Shown in pieces: positions 11,163-20,151 of a DNA stretch of 64,000 bases. Origin of the DNA: Rhodoblastus acidophilus (GTDB lineage Bacteria > Pseudomonadota > Alphaproteobacteria > Rhizobiales > Beijerinckiaceae); NCBI RefSeq assembly GCF_025961575.1, contig NZ_JAOQNX010000023.1, forward strand, positions 1-64,000, in the 5' to 3' direction. The translations under genes and the position numbers were made by a program. Within the stretch, counting starts at the first letter, position 1. Each line of letters opens with the position of its first letter. The notes beneath the pieces were generated by a model that saw nothing but the letters and a program-made list of their open reading frames with translations, was not told the origin of the DNA and did no database searches.

Positions 11163-13388
11163 TCAGGCGGCGTCGCGGTTCTGCGCGGCTTCGGCAAATT
11201 GCGCCGCGGCGAAGCCCGGTTCGGTGCGCGCCACCTTGGCGCGCATTTTCGTCCCGTCCTCGAATTGCAGGGTGATGGCGTCGCCCGTCTTGAGGCGCCC
11301 CGACGCGGTGAATTTCGCGCCGTCGTCGGACAAATCCACCAATTGCGCCGCCTCGCTCTCGCCATTGGCGAAAATCACCAGCGCCTGGGTGGAGCGGCGG
11401 CGCAGGGCTTTGCGCCGCTCCTTGATGTCGCGGGTCAGGTCGACCAGAAACGTTTCGACCGTTCGCGTCAGCGTCGCTCCCGCATTCGCCAGTTCTTCCG
11501 TCACGGAGGCGACGCGCCCGGCCTCGACATTGGTCTCGCCGATCACCCGCGCCGCATGGGTGACGTTGTCGCTGGTCACCGTCGAGCTCTGCGCGGCGCG
11601 GGAGACGGCGCGGGCGATCTCCTCGGTGGCTTCGCTCTGCTGGCCGACCGAGGAGGCGATCGCGCCCGACAAAGCGTCAATGTCCTCGGCGGCGCGGGCG
11701 ATCGCCTGGATCGCGGTTTCCGCCTGTTTGGTCGCCGCCTGAATGTCGCCGATCTGCGCGCCGATCTCGTCGGTGGCCCGCGCCGTATGCTCGGCCAATG
11801 TCTTCACCTCCGAGGCGACGACGGCAAAGCCGCGGCCGGCCTCCCCGGCGCGCGCCGCCTCGATCGTCGCGTTGAGCGCCAGCATGTTGGTCTGCTGGGC
11901 GATGCCGCGGATGATCTCGACAATGGCGCCGATCTTTTCGGCCAGGGCGACCAGCGCGCCGACGTGGCGATCCGTGTCGCGCGCCGAGGCGCTGGTCTGG
12001 TCGACGCGATGGCGCATGCCTTCGATCTGGCGGAGGATTTCCTGGATCGACGACGTCAGCTCCTCCGCCGCCGACGACACCGTCTGCATGTTTTCCGAGG
12101 ACTGGCTGGCGGCGTCATGGGCCTCGCCGGCCGCGCCGCTGGCCTGGGCGGCGACGGAGCCGAGCTTTTTCGCGGTCTCGTCCATGTCGCCGGTGCGCGC
12201 GCCGAGCGTCGCGACAATGGCGTTCACGCTGGCGCGAAAACCGGCGCTCATCTGTTCGAGCGCGCGCTGGCGCTCCGCCTCGCGCGCCCGCTCGCTGCGG
12301 GCCTCGTCCTCCAGCCGGGCGCGCGCTTCCGCATTCTCGCGAAAGACTTTTACCGAGCGGGCCATTTCGCCGATCTCATTGGCGGAGTCGAGGCCTTGCA
12401 GGTCGAGCGCGGTGTCTCCCTTGGCGATGGCGTCCATGGCGGCGTGCAATCGGCCCAGCGATCCCGCGAGATAACGCCAGACCGCCACGGCGAGCGCGAA
12501 GGCCGCCGTCAGGGCAAGCGCGATGGTGGCGATCAGGATGCGAAGGCCATGGGCGGCCTCGGCTTCGTTTTCGGCGAATTTTTCCGCGCTGAGCGCGTCG
12601 GCGCGGGCGATGATGGCCTTGGCCCCGGTTTCGCAGCGCGTGTAATCCTCGACGACCCGCTTTTCCACGGCCTCGAGCGCCTGGGCCGCCTTGGCCCAGG
12701 CTTCGAAACGGGCGCTATAGACCTCGACGAGCGCGTCGAGCCTTTGCCGTTGCGAGTCCAGCTCCGCATCGGCGGCGATGGCCGTTTTCAGCTCCTGCGC
12801 GGTCTTGGCGTTGGCCGCGAGATATTTGTCCTGACGGCGCAGCATGAAATCCTTCTCATGGCGGCGCAGCGTCAGGACTTTGACGTTCAGCGTGGGGCGG
12901 TCCAGTTCGGTGAAGGCTTTTTCAAGCTCGTGCACGGCGGCGCGCAATTCGCCTTCGAGGCCCTTGTCGGGCGTGAGGCCCATGGTCCGCAGCGTCTCCG
13001 CCATATCAGCGAATGTGGCGATATATTGCCCGAGGGGCTTTTCGATCGAGGCCAGATCGCGGTTCAGCCCGGAATCGTCGAGCGGCTTGGCTTCCTCGGC
13101 GAGGGCGCGCCATTTTTCGCGCGCCGCCTGCGCCTGTTGGGCGTGCTCGGCGACCGCGGCTTCGTCGTGGCGCAGCAGGAAATCCTTTTCGCTGCGACGC
13201 ATCTGCGACAGCAGCGCGCCGAATTGCGAGGCGTCGAGCGCGGTCTGCGCGGCGACGCGCGCCCGCGCCTGGGACACGCTTTGCGCCTGGAGAGTCCAGA
13301 CCACGTTGACGAGGACGGCCCCGAACCCGAGCGCGGACACCAGCGCCATGGCGAGCAACAGGTGACGGATCTTGAAACGACCAAGCAT
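11163..13388 (-). CDS. methyl-accepting chemotaxis protein with C-terminal PilZ domain
   Basis: Transmembrane chemoreceptor signalling to CheA/CheW. The order within 741 residues is: TM1 (about 9-31), a periplasmic helical sensor of HBM type marked by paired [10 protein letters not shown] and [11 protein letters not shown] motifs, TM2 (about 283-305), HAMP, and a cytoplasmic signalling region with the hairpin tip [26 protein letters not shown] (quoted in part; near 520-545). After about residue 657 comes a PilZ-like domain: RKALRRR (RxxxR) and DLSDDG (D/NxSxxG), the c-di-GMP-binding motifs. The fusion suggests c-di-GMP input to chemotaxis signalling. No che genes are adjacent, so it is an orphan receptor. 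Confidence 0.9.
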   Translation of the reverse strand: MLGRFKIRHLLLAMALVSALGFGAVLVNVVWTLQAQSVSQARARVAAQTALDASQFGALLSQMRRSEKDFLLRHDEAAVAEHAQQAQAAREKWRALAEEAKPLDDSGLNRDLASIEKPLGQYIATFADMAETLRTMGLTPDKGLEGELRAAVHELEKAFTELDRPTLNVKVLTLRRHEKDFMLRRQDKYLAANAKTAQELKTAIAADAELDSQRQRLDALVEVYSARFEAWAKAAQALEAVEKRVVEDYTRCETGAKAIIARADALSAEKFAENEAEAAHGLRILIATIALALTAAFALAVAVWRYLAGSLGRLHAAMDAIAKGDTALDLQGLDSANEIGEMARSVKVFRENAEARARLEDEARSERAREAERQRALEQMSAGFRASVNAIVATLGARTGDMDETAKKLGSVAAQASGAAGEAHDAASQSSENMQTVSSAAEELTSSIQEILRQIEGMRHRVDQTSASARDTDRHVGALVALAEKIGAIVEIIRGIAQQTNMLALNATIEAARAGEAGRGFAVVASEVKTLAEHTARATDEIGAQIGDIQAATKQAETAIQAIARAAEDIDALSGAIASSVGQQSEATEEIARAVSRAAQSSTVTSDNVTHAARVIGETNVEAGRVASVTEELANAGATLTRTVETFLVDLTRDIKERRKALRRRSTQALVIFANGESEAAQLVDLSDDGAKFTASGRLKTGDAITLQFEDGTKMRAKVARTEPGFAAAQFAEAAQNRDAA

Positions 13389-13561
13389 AAGGAGCCCCAG
13401 AAATGCGACGGAACGGAGGCATCATTGTTTAATAAAATTAATGGACGAATAATGTGTTGGGCTTCGCGCGGTTTGTACGTAAATAGAGAGTGTATAGCTG
13501 ACCTTGCGTCAGTAAAGATGTGCCGAAAATTGCACAAAAGACGTGCGAATTGAGCTGATCG

Positions 13562-14317
13562 TCAGCAATTGTGGTTGAGCAATTCCTCGGCATGGCCGTA
13601 GCCGCCGGCGTCGAGCAGCACGAATTGCCGCGCGCTGGCGTCGCCATAGCCGACCAATGCGATGGAATGCGCGCCCATATTGTTCCGCGCGCCCGGCGAT
13701 TCCTCGGCGACGATCTTGAAAGGGTCGCGGTTCAGCCCGGCCTCGTCCAGGCGCTTGATCCGGTAGCGGTCGGCCCAGGGGGCGAGGTCGATGGTGGCCC
13801 ATTTGCCGAGCGGCGGCGGCGGGTGGCGGGCGAGATAGCGCTTCAGCCGCGGGTCGATGCAGGAAATATGGATGTGCAGCTGGTCCTGGGTGCGCGCGCG
13901 GGCGGAATTGATCGCCAGGCCGTAATCGTCCCAGGCGAGCGGCTTGCCGGCGCCGTCGGAGACATAGCTGCGCTGGCTCCAGGCGTAGGCCCAGGGGTTG
14001 GGCGCGTCCGGCTTCAGCAGCAGCGGGCTCTCGATGCCGGGGATCTTGCGGATCGGCACCACCAGCACGCGGGCGTGGTCCATGGGGGCGCGCAGCACGA
14101 TGAAGCCGGCGTCGCGATCGACCTTGAGGCAGGGCAGGGGCAGGCCGGTCAGCCGGTCCATCGCCGAGCAGAGATTGTGCGAGACCAGCCAGAGATCGCC
14201 GCGGTCGCTGGCGCGCGCGTCCTCGGCGCGGGTGACGCGATAGAAAGCCAGCCCGCCGAGCCCGACGACGGCGAGGAAGGACAGAAGGAAAGAGAGGCGA
14301 AGAAACCGCAGGAGCAT
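13562..14317 (-). CDS. cdh: CDP-diacylglycerol pyrophosphatase
   Basis: Hydrolyses CDP-diacylglycerol to phosphatidate and CMP at the inner membrane. The 251-residue protein has an N-terminal membrane anchor (about 5-25) and the HIT-like catalytic motif QLHIHISC. It also has MDHARVLVVPIRKIPGIESP, and its length is equal to that of E. coli Cdh. It stands alone between the chemoreceptor and cckA on the same strand, with gaps of 173 and 78 bp. The reading opposite it is a shadow. Confidence 0.85.
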   Translation of the reverse strand: MLLRFLRLSFLLSFLAVVGLGGLAFYRVTRAEDARASDRGDLWLVSHNLCSAMDRLTGLPLPCLKVDRDAGFIVLRAPMDHARVLVVPIRKIPGIESPLLLKPDAPNPWAYAWSQRSYVSDGAGKPLAWDDYGLAINSARARTQDQLHIHISCIDPRLKRYLARHPPPPLGKWATIDLAPWADRYRIKRLDEAGLNRDPFKIVAEESPGARNNMGAHSIALVGYGDASARQFVLLDAGGYGHAEELLNHNC

Positions 14318-14395
14318 GAAGTCGGGGCTATGGCTTAGACAAAGAGGAGCTTGACAGTTTGAACGGCGAAGCCGGCGAAAGTTTGGAGCTTCACC

Positions 14396-16936
14396 TTACT
14401 TCATATTGGCCTTCACCGTCTCGATCAGTTGTTTCAAGGTGAACGGTTTCGGCATAAAACCAAAATCCTCGCCCTCCGGCAGGTTTTTCGAAAACGCGTC
14501 CTCGGCATAGCCGGACACAAAAATCACCCGCGCCTTGATCCCGCGTTTGCGCAATTCTCCGAACATGGTGGGACCGTCCATTTCCGGCATGACCACGTCG
14601 GAGACGACAAGGTCGATGCGTCCGGGGTTCTCGTCGACGACGCGCAGGGCGTCGACGCCGCTTTCCGCCTCGAGCACGGTATAGCCGCGCGAACTGAGCG
14701 CGCGGGCGCCGAACGAGCGCACCGCCTCTTCGTCCTCGACCAGCAGGACGACGCCGGCGCCGGTATGGTCCGCGGCGGGCTTTTTCTCAGGGACCGCCGG
14801 CTTTTCCTCCTCGACGACGGTTTCGACGCCGGGGATGTGGCGGGTGAGGAAGATGCGGAAAGTGGTGCCGCGGCCGATGGTGGAATCGCAGTAAATGAAG
14901 CCGCCGGTCTGCTTGACGATGCCATAGACCATGGACAGGCCGAGGCCGGTGCCCTTGCCCACTTCCTTGGTGGTGAAGAAGGGGTCGAAAATCTTGTCGC
15001 GGATTTCGACGGGAATGCCGGTGCCGGTGTCCTCGACCTCGACCACGACATAATCGGCTTCGGGGAGCTGCTTGCAGGCATAGGCCGCGCATTCCGACGC
15101 CGCCACGTTTTTCACCCGCAGAAAAATCTTGCCGCCGTCGGGCATGGCGTCGCGGGCGTTGACGATCAGGTTCATGATGACCTGCTCGAACTGGTTGAGG
15201 TCGGCCTTGACCAGCCAGAGGTCGCGGGCCTGTTTGGAGCTGACCTCGATCTTTTCGCCGACCAGGCGCCGCGTGAGCATTTGCAGGTCGGAGAGCACGT
15301 CGCCGAGTTGCAGCACTTGCGGGCGAAGCGTCTGGCGGCGCGAAAAGGCGAGAAGCTGACGCACCAGGCCGGCGGCGCGGTTGGCGTTCTGCTTGATCTG
15401 CATGATGTCCTGGAAGGACGGATCGGTCGGCCGGTGGTTGGCCAGCAGCAGTTCGGAATAGCCCAGGATCGCCGTGAGCACGTTGTTGAAATCATGGGCG
15501 ACGCCGCCGGCGAGCTGGCCCACCGCCTGCATCTTCTGCGACTGGTGCAGCTGCTCCTCGCGGTTGCGCTCTTCCGTCGTGTCAAGGACGAAGACCGAGG
15601 CGCCGCGCTCGCCATTCTCTTCGTTGGGGGTGACGAACAGGCGCGCGGACTTGCCGGTTTCGGTGAGCGCCGCATCGATCGGGGCGTTGTCCTCGCTGCC
15701 GCTGGAAGCATCCTGGACCGCGCGCAGAAGACCGCCGCGATGGGCTTCGGCGACGCCGGCCAGAACCGTGCCGACGCTGGCCGCGCCTGGCAGCAATTTG
15801 GCGAAGGCCGCGTTGGAGCGCTGGATTTTGCCCGCTCGGTCCACGGTGGCGATGGCCATCGGCGTGGAGTTGAAGAAGCGGGCGAAGCGCACTTCCGCCG
15901 CGCGCGCCTCTTCCGCCGGTTCGCCGCCGGGCGAACGGTTGAGCGCCAGGGTGCGCGAGGCGCCCGGCGCGCCGTCGACGCCGAAGGCGACGCGATGCAG
16001 CAGGCGCGAGGGCAGGCGCAGGCCGTCGCGGCGGCGCAGGTCGAGGTCGATCTGTTCGGTGCGCACCGTATTGGGCGTCCCGGAGCCGAACACCAGCAGC
16101 GAGGCGGAATCGTCGGCGACGATGTCGCGCAGGGCGAGGCCGCCCGCGCCCACCTGGGACAGGTCGAAATCCAGCCAGTCCGCCAAAGTGGCGTTCATGT
16201 AGGAAATATTGCCGCGCGCGTCGGTCGAGAAGAAGCCGGCGGGGGCGTGGTCGAGGAAATCGATGGCGTGCTGGAGCTCCTGGAAGACGTTTTCGTGGCG
16301 CTCGCGCTCGCGGGTGACGTCGGCGATGGTCCACAGGGCGAGCTTGCGCCCGTTGCGGCCCGCCTTGCCGAGCAGCCGGCCGGCGTCCGGGCGTTCGAGC
16401 GGGCGCACGCGAATCCGGTACCAGGCGACCTCGGCGTCGCCGATCAGGGCGGGGGTGACGCGCAATTCCTCGGCGCAGCGTTTTCCTTCGCGCGCGGCGG
16501 TCGCCAGACGGTAAAGCGGCTCCGCCACTTCGGGCGCGCCGGAAAACAGCCGGTCGACGGTGCGCGGGCCGCCGTTGCGCCCGCCCGTTCCCCCGGCCAG
16601 CGCCATATAGGCGTCATTGGCGTAAAGGATCGCGGATTCGCCCTCGGTCACCAGCAGGCCGTCGGGACTGGTGTCGGCGATGAGCCGGGCGATGTCGTCG
16701 CCGGCGCGCGCCGCGTTGGTGCGGAGAAAGCCGGCGGCGAAGCCGACCAGAGCCAGGACGCCGACGAAGGCCAGGCTCAGCAACAGGACAAGCAGGAGCA
16801 TCGGGGTCTGTTCGTTGGGCAGCCAGGCAAAGCTCGCCATGATCGCGATGCAGGCGGCGGCCAGCGCCATGACCAGCATCGGCTGGCCCGCGCGTTCGCT
16901 CCGCTGCGCGGCGATGTGCATGGAACTTGGGCTCAT
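14396..16936 (-). CDS. cckA: hybrid histidine kinase CckA (cell-cycle kinase)
   Basis: Membrane hybrid kinase that controls CtrA through the ChpT phosphotransferase. Two N-terminal TM helices (about 18-35 and 43-65) are followed by PAS regions, the HisKA H-box [20 protein letters not shown], an HATPase with N box [14 protein letters not shown] and G boxes DTGTGIP and [15 protein letters not shown], and a receiver domain ([11 protein letters not shown], phospho-Asp in [12 protein letters not shown]). The C-terminus [19 protein letters not shown] is typical of CckA. The ATG at 16936 is chosen; a GTG 18 codons upstream is possible. It is divergent from the FliO-like gene, an arrangement I believe is common in this order. 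Confidence 0.92.
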   Translation of the reverse strand: MSPSSMHIAAQRSERAGQPMLVMALAAACIAIMASFAWLPNEQTPMLLLVLLLSLAFVGVLALVGFAAGFLRTNAARAGDDIARLIADTSPDGLLVTEGESAILYANDAYMALAGGTGGRNGGPRTVDRLFSGAPEVAEPLYRLATAAREGKRCAEELRVTPALIGDAEVAWYRIRVRPLERPDAGRLLGKAGRNGRKLALWTIADVTRERERHENVFQELQHAIDFLDHAPAGFFSTDARGNISYMNATLADWLDFDLSQVGAGGLALRDIVADDSASLLVFGSGTPNTVRTEQIDLDLRRRDGLRLPSRLLHRVAFGVDGAPGASRTLALNRSPGGEPAEEARAAEVRFARFFNSTPMAIATVDRAGKIQRSNAAFAKLLPGAASVGTVLAGVAEAHRGGLLRAVQDASSGSEDNAPIDAALTETGKSARLFVTPNEENGERGASVFVLDTTEERNREEQLHQSQKMQAVGQLAGGVAHDFNNVLTAILGYSELLLANHRPTDPSFQDIMQIKQNANRAAGLVRQLLAFSRRQTLRPQVLQLGDVLSDLQMLTRRLVGEKIEVSSKQARDLWLVKADLNQFEQVIMNLIVNARDAMPDGGKIFLRVKNVAASECAAYACKQLPEADYVVVEVEDTGTGIPVEIRDKIFDPFFTTKEVGKGTGLGLSMVYGIVKQTGGFIYCDSTIGRGTTFRIFLTRHIPGVETVVEEEKPAVPEKKPAADHTGAGVVLLVEDEEAVRSFGARALSSRGYTVLEAESGVDALRVVDENPGRIDLVVSDVVMPEMDGPTMFGELRKRGIKARVIFVSGYAEDAFSKNLPEGEDFGFMPKPFTLKQLIETVKANMK

Positions 16937-17180
16937 GCGGGGCCTGTCGTAGGATGGTGGGGCGATGCCGCCGCTAACCGGAAAAAGCACCGGAATCGCG
17001 ACGGGGTGACTGGAGTTTATAAGGATTCATCACAAATAACAGCTTAAGCCGGCCGAGGATTTCGTGGAAATTTGCTGCGGCCCGCAGCGAAAATTAACCA
17101 AACTTTAACCTTTGGCGCGCAGGCGCGCCGACGCTGCGTTATAGTTTAGGGTAAATGTGGCAAAGGAGCATGCGCCGCCA

Positions 17181-18230
17181 ATGGACGAGTTTCTGCGTAG
17201 CCATCCCCTGGTGGCCTGGATCGGCGCCGGTCTTGCGTTCGTCGTCTTCGTCATTCTGCTCTTGCATATGGTGAAGATTCTTCTGGAATTGCGTCGCCGG
17301 ATTCCGAGCGGCGAGCGCTCGCGGCAGCTGCGTCTGGGCTTTGTCGAGAATTTCGATCTCGACGGCGAGCGGCAATTGCTGCTGGTGCGCCGCGACAATG
17401 TCGAACATCTGCTGCTGATCGGCGGGCCGAATGACGTGCTGGTCGAATCCGGCATCGTCCGCGCCGAGGCCCGCGCGCCGCGCGGCGGCTTCGAGCCGGC
17501 GCAGGTCGCGCCGTCGCCGCCGTCCAGCCTGGTGCTCGCCCCGACGCCGGCCGCCGCGAACGAGGCCCGGCATGAGGCGCCCGCGCCGGAGCCGCGGCCC
17601 GAAGTCGTCCGCTTCGAGCCCAAGCCTGCTCCGCTCGCGACGCCGTTTGCGCCGAAGCCGCAGGCCAAGCCGGAGCCCGAGTCCGAGCCCAAGCTCGAGG
17701 AGCTGCCCGAGATCGATCTGGAGCAGGAGTTGAAGGCGGCTCTCGAAGCGGCGCCGCTGACGCCGCCCGAGCCCGAGGCCGAACCGGCCCCGGTCGAGCC
17801 GCCGCCCCCGCCGCCGCCGTCCCGGTTCGCGCCGCCGCCGCGCCCCACTTTCCGGGCGCCGCTGCCGCCGCGTATGCCGCAAGGCGGGTCCGGATTTCCC
17901 GGCGCCCCGGCGCCGGGCGGCGAGCAACGGCCGCGCTTCGTGATCCCGCCGCTGGCGCGCCGCACCCCGGCGCCGCCGCCGCCGCTCGAGCCGCCGCCGC
18001 TTCCGGTTGAACCGCAGGCCCCGGTCGAGCCGCCGGCCCCCGACCTGTTCGCGCCCAAGCTCGAACCGCATAGCCCTGAAGCGCACAAGCCCGAGCCGCA
18101 TCAGCCCGAGCCGCCGCACAAGCCCGAGCCGGAGGCGCCGCAGGCTCCGCCGCCGCGCCCCGATCCGGAAACGCTGGAGTCGCTGGAAGAGGAAATGGCG
18201 AAGCTGTTGGGACGTCCGCCGAGACCCTGA
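17181..18230 (+). CDS. FliO-like membrane protein with proline-rich tail
   Basis: The 349-residue protein has one TM helix near the N-terminus (about 11-33), followed by a small conserved block including RQLRLGFVENFDLDGERQLL and VRRDNVEHLLLIGGPNDVLVES. This is the FliO/MopB-type beta domain of flagellar export. Residues beyond about 110 are low-complexity Pro/Glu/Ala sequence and probably disordered, ending in LEEEMAKLLGRPPRP. The ATG at 17181 follows AAGGAG at a rather long distance (13 nt); a GTG at 17157 is the alternative. No other flagellar gene is in the window, so a flagellar role is inferred only from the FliO-like block. Confidence 0.55.
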   Translation: MDEFLRSHPLVAWIGAGLAFVVFVILLLHMVKILLELRRRIPSGERSRQLRLGFVENFDLDGERQLLLVRRDNVEHLLLIGGPNDVLVESGIVRAEARAPRGGFEPAQVAPSPPSSLVLAPTPAAANEARHEAPAPEPRPEVVRFEPKPAPLATPFAPKPQAKPEPESEPKLEELPEIDLEQELKAALEAAPLTPPEPEAEPAPVEPPPPPPPSRFAPPPRPTFRAPLPPRMPQGGSGFPGAPAPGGEQRPRFVIPPLARRTPAPPPPLEPPPLPVEPQAPVEPPAPDLFAPKLEPHSPEAHKPEPHQPEPPHKPEPEAPQAPPPRPDPETLESLEEEMAKLLGRPPRP

Positions 18231-18296
18231 GAAATCGAGACCCCGTGCGTTTGTATGGCGCCGGCCAGGCCGAACCCTCATCCGGCGCCATAGCCC

Positions 18297-18357
18297 GTCG
18301 AAAGACGGGCGTCTTTCGACGCCCTATGTCGCCACCTTCTCCCGCAAGGGGAGAAGG
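18297..18357. terminator. two adjacent intergenic hairpins between the FliO-like gene and dksA
   Basis: GTCGAAAGAC-gggc-GTCTTTCGAC (18297-18320) is followed by CCTTCTCCC-gcaa-GGGGAGAAGG (18335-18357). The convergent genes end at 18230 and 18463, so these stems are placed to stop both transcripts. The second stem resembles the hairpin at 121-143 and is a repeat type common in Hyphomicrobiales. Confidence 0.55.
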
Positions 18358-18462
18358 GCGGCGCTCCCGAGGCGCGAAAAAACAACGCCGCCTCGGGGGA
18401 CCGGGGCGGCGTCTCTCGTGGAAAATCAGGCGCAAAAGAAAAAGATTTCGCCTGAAAATGTC

Positions 18463-18882
18463 TCAATCGTCGCGGTAGACGCGTTCGCGGCGCTCGTGGC
18501 GTTCCTGCGCCTCGATGGACAAAGTGGCGATGGGCCGGGCGTCCAGTCGCTTCAAGGAAATCGGATCGCCGGTTTCCTCGCAATAGCCGTAGCTGCCGTC
18601 GTCAATGCGCGCCAACGCCGCGTCGATCTTGGCGATCAGTTTACGCTGGCGGTCGCGGGCGCGCAATTCAATGGCGCGATCGGTCTCGGATGAGGCGCGG
18701 TCGGCGATATCGGCGTGATTCTCGCTCTCGGCTTGCAGGGCTGCGAGCGTTTCGCGCGCCTCCTGCAGAATTTCGTCCTTCCACTTCAACAGTTTTCTGC
18801 GGAAATATTCCTTCTGACGATCGTTCATGAACGGTTCGTCGTCGGACGGGCGGTAGTTCTCCGCTGCAATGTCCGCGGCCAT
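18463..18882 (-). CDS. dksA: RNA polymerase-binding transcription factor DksA, zinc-finger-less type
   Basis: Binds the RNA polymerase secondary channel and works with ppGpp. The 139-residue product has the coiled-coil hairpin with conserved RQKEYFRRKLLKWKDEIL and ADIADRASSETDRAIELRARDR, then the globular YGYCEETGDPISLKRLDARP segment. Only the first of the four zinc-binding cysteines of canonical DksA is kept (C-x2-T here; the second pair is absent), a pattern known from alphaproteobacterial and zinc-independent DksA proteins. The ATG at 18882 is preceded by GGGGAG. In-frame codons further upstream lie in an AT-rich promoter region. Confidence 0.92.
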   Translation of the reverse strand: MAADIAAENYRPSDDEPFMNDRQKEYFRRKLLKWKDEILQEARETLAALQAESENHADIADRASSETDRAIELRARDRQRKLIAKIDAALARIDDGSYGYCEETGDPISLKRLDARPIATLSIEAQERHERRERVYRDD

Positions 18883-19005
18883 GCTTGCATTCTCCCCAAC
18901 CCTAAGGCGCGGCCTATATATATCGCGCTGTCTGCCGCGACAATCCGCGCTGGCGCCGGGGCTCGAGAAAAACGCCAAGGCCTGGCCTTTCCGGCTTGCC
19001 TCGCC

Positions 19006-19308
19006 TCAAAGGCCCTCGTTGCGCTCGTGCGCGCAAGGCTCGAACCGCAGCGCCACCCGGGCGCCGGGTTGCGGCAGGATCGACAGGCGCAGCGGCGGCA
19101 GGTCGTGGCCGCGGCGCAACCTTACGGTCCAGCCGAGCTCGCCATGGTCGAGCGCGCCGGAGGCGGCGACGGTTTTGGCGCGGATCGGCGGACTGGCGCG
19201 GAAAATCGGCGCGAGCAGGGCGAGAAGCTTGCTTTGTTTGCTTTCCCGGGGCTTGTTTTCGCGGGCCGGCTTCGGATTGATTGCGCCGAGTTCGGACTTG
19301 CTGCTCAT
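19006..19308 (-). CDS. hypothetical basic protein
   Basis: Not recognised. The 100-residue product begins MSSKSELGAINPKPARENK; its first third is lysine/arginine-rich and likely disordered. The second half (PPIRAKTVAASGALDHGELG to ALRFEPCAHERNEG) has a beta-rich look with alternating hydrophobics. The ATG at 19308 follows a G-rich GGGGGG tract. An upstream in-frame extension of 50 codons has no support. It lies 123 bp upstream of dksA on the same strand and may be co-transcribed with it. Confidence 0.5.
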   Translation of the reverse strand: MSSKSELGAINPKPARENKPRESKQSKLLALLAPIFRASPPIRAKTVAASGALDHGELGWTVRLRRGHDLPPLRLSILPQPGARVALRFEPCAHERNEGL

Positions 19309-19529
19309 CGACTGCCCCCCGCATGGCGCCGTTTGGCCGTAATTTGTAAAAATTGCGACCAATATGGTTAATTTACAGTTACCATCTTTAGTCGGAGGCG
19401 GGACGGCTGTAAAGATTACATTTGCGGATTGGCGCGGCGCCGCTAGGATTTTTTTCAAGGATTTTCCTGGCGGGGGTGCAGCTTAACCATAGGTCAGCTC
19501 CGGCCGGCGGAGGTCGAGGAGGGAAGGCA

Positions 19530-20003
19530 ATGCGCGCGACATTCGAGCAGAACGGCGAATTCATCGCTTTGGCGGGGCGCGAGGCGCGGGAGGAGGCGCA
19601 GCGCCTGCTCGCCCGGCTCGAAATCCTCATCGCCGGCCTCGCCGCCAAGGACGCGCAGGCGGGCCTGGAGCTGCGCCGCGCCGCCGTTGAGTTCTTGGTC
19701 GCCTCGGGCGACCAGCCGCTGCGCTCCGGCCTGTCCGTGGTCGCCTCGGCGCGGCCCGCCGACCGGACCTCCGACAAGCACGGTGAACTCGAATCGTTTC
19801 TCCTCGAACTCGTCGAGGGCGAGGAGGCCGGCCTGCATGTCGACTCCTTGTTCGAATTGCTCACAGAAATGGGCGTCGAAGTGACCAAGGGAAATCTTTC
19901 TGTAAAATTACACCGCATGATCAAGGCGGGGCGGCTGGTGTCCACCGGCCGCGGCTGCTACGGCCTGTCCGCCATGGAGCGCGCGCGCCGCATGGCGGGG
20001 TGA
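19530..20003 (+). CDS. hypothetical protein with a winged-helix-like C-terminus
   Basis: Not recognised as a named family. The 157-residue protein starts at the ATG 19530 behind a GGAGGG-type ribosome-binding site. The N-terminal half is strongly helical (EAREEAQRLLARLEILIAGL). The C-terminal half (LHVDSLFELLTEMGVEVTKG, then NLSVKLHRMIKAGRLVSTGR) has the helix-helix-wing layout of a winged-helix domain, so DNA or protein binding is plausible. It is divergent from the basic protein at 19006-19308 and lies 148 bp upstream of the large hybrid kinase on the same strand. Confidence 0.6.
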   Translation: MRATFEQNGEFIALAGREAREEAQRLLARLEILIAGLAAKDAQAGLELRRAAVEFLVASGDQPLRSGLSVVASARPADRTSDKHGELESFLLELVEGEEAGLHVDSLFELLTEMGVEVTKGNLSVKLHRMIKAGRLVSTGRGCYGLSAMERARRMAG

Positions 20004-20151
20004 GCGCCGGTCCCACGCTGCGCAGGCTAAAGCTGAGCTATTACAGATATTTGCGGGGTTGGGTCTGGCCTTTCTCATTTGCGGTCTCCCGCGGCTTCCG
20101 GCATGATCGCGCCACACGCCAACTCATGTGCGTGAGGAATGGGCGTAAGGG

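Noticed and set aside
14429-17047. Long rightward frame opposite cckA.
   Set aside because: Antisense shadow; CckA motifs are complete on the other strand.
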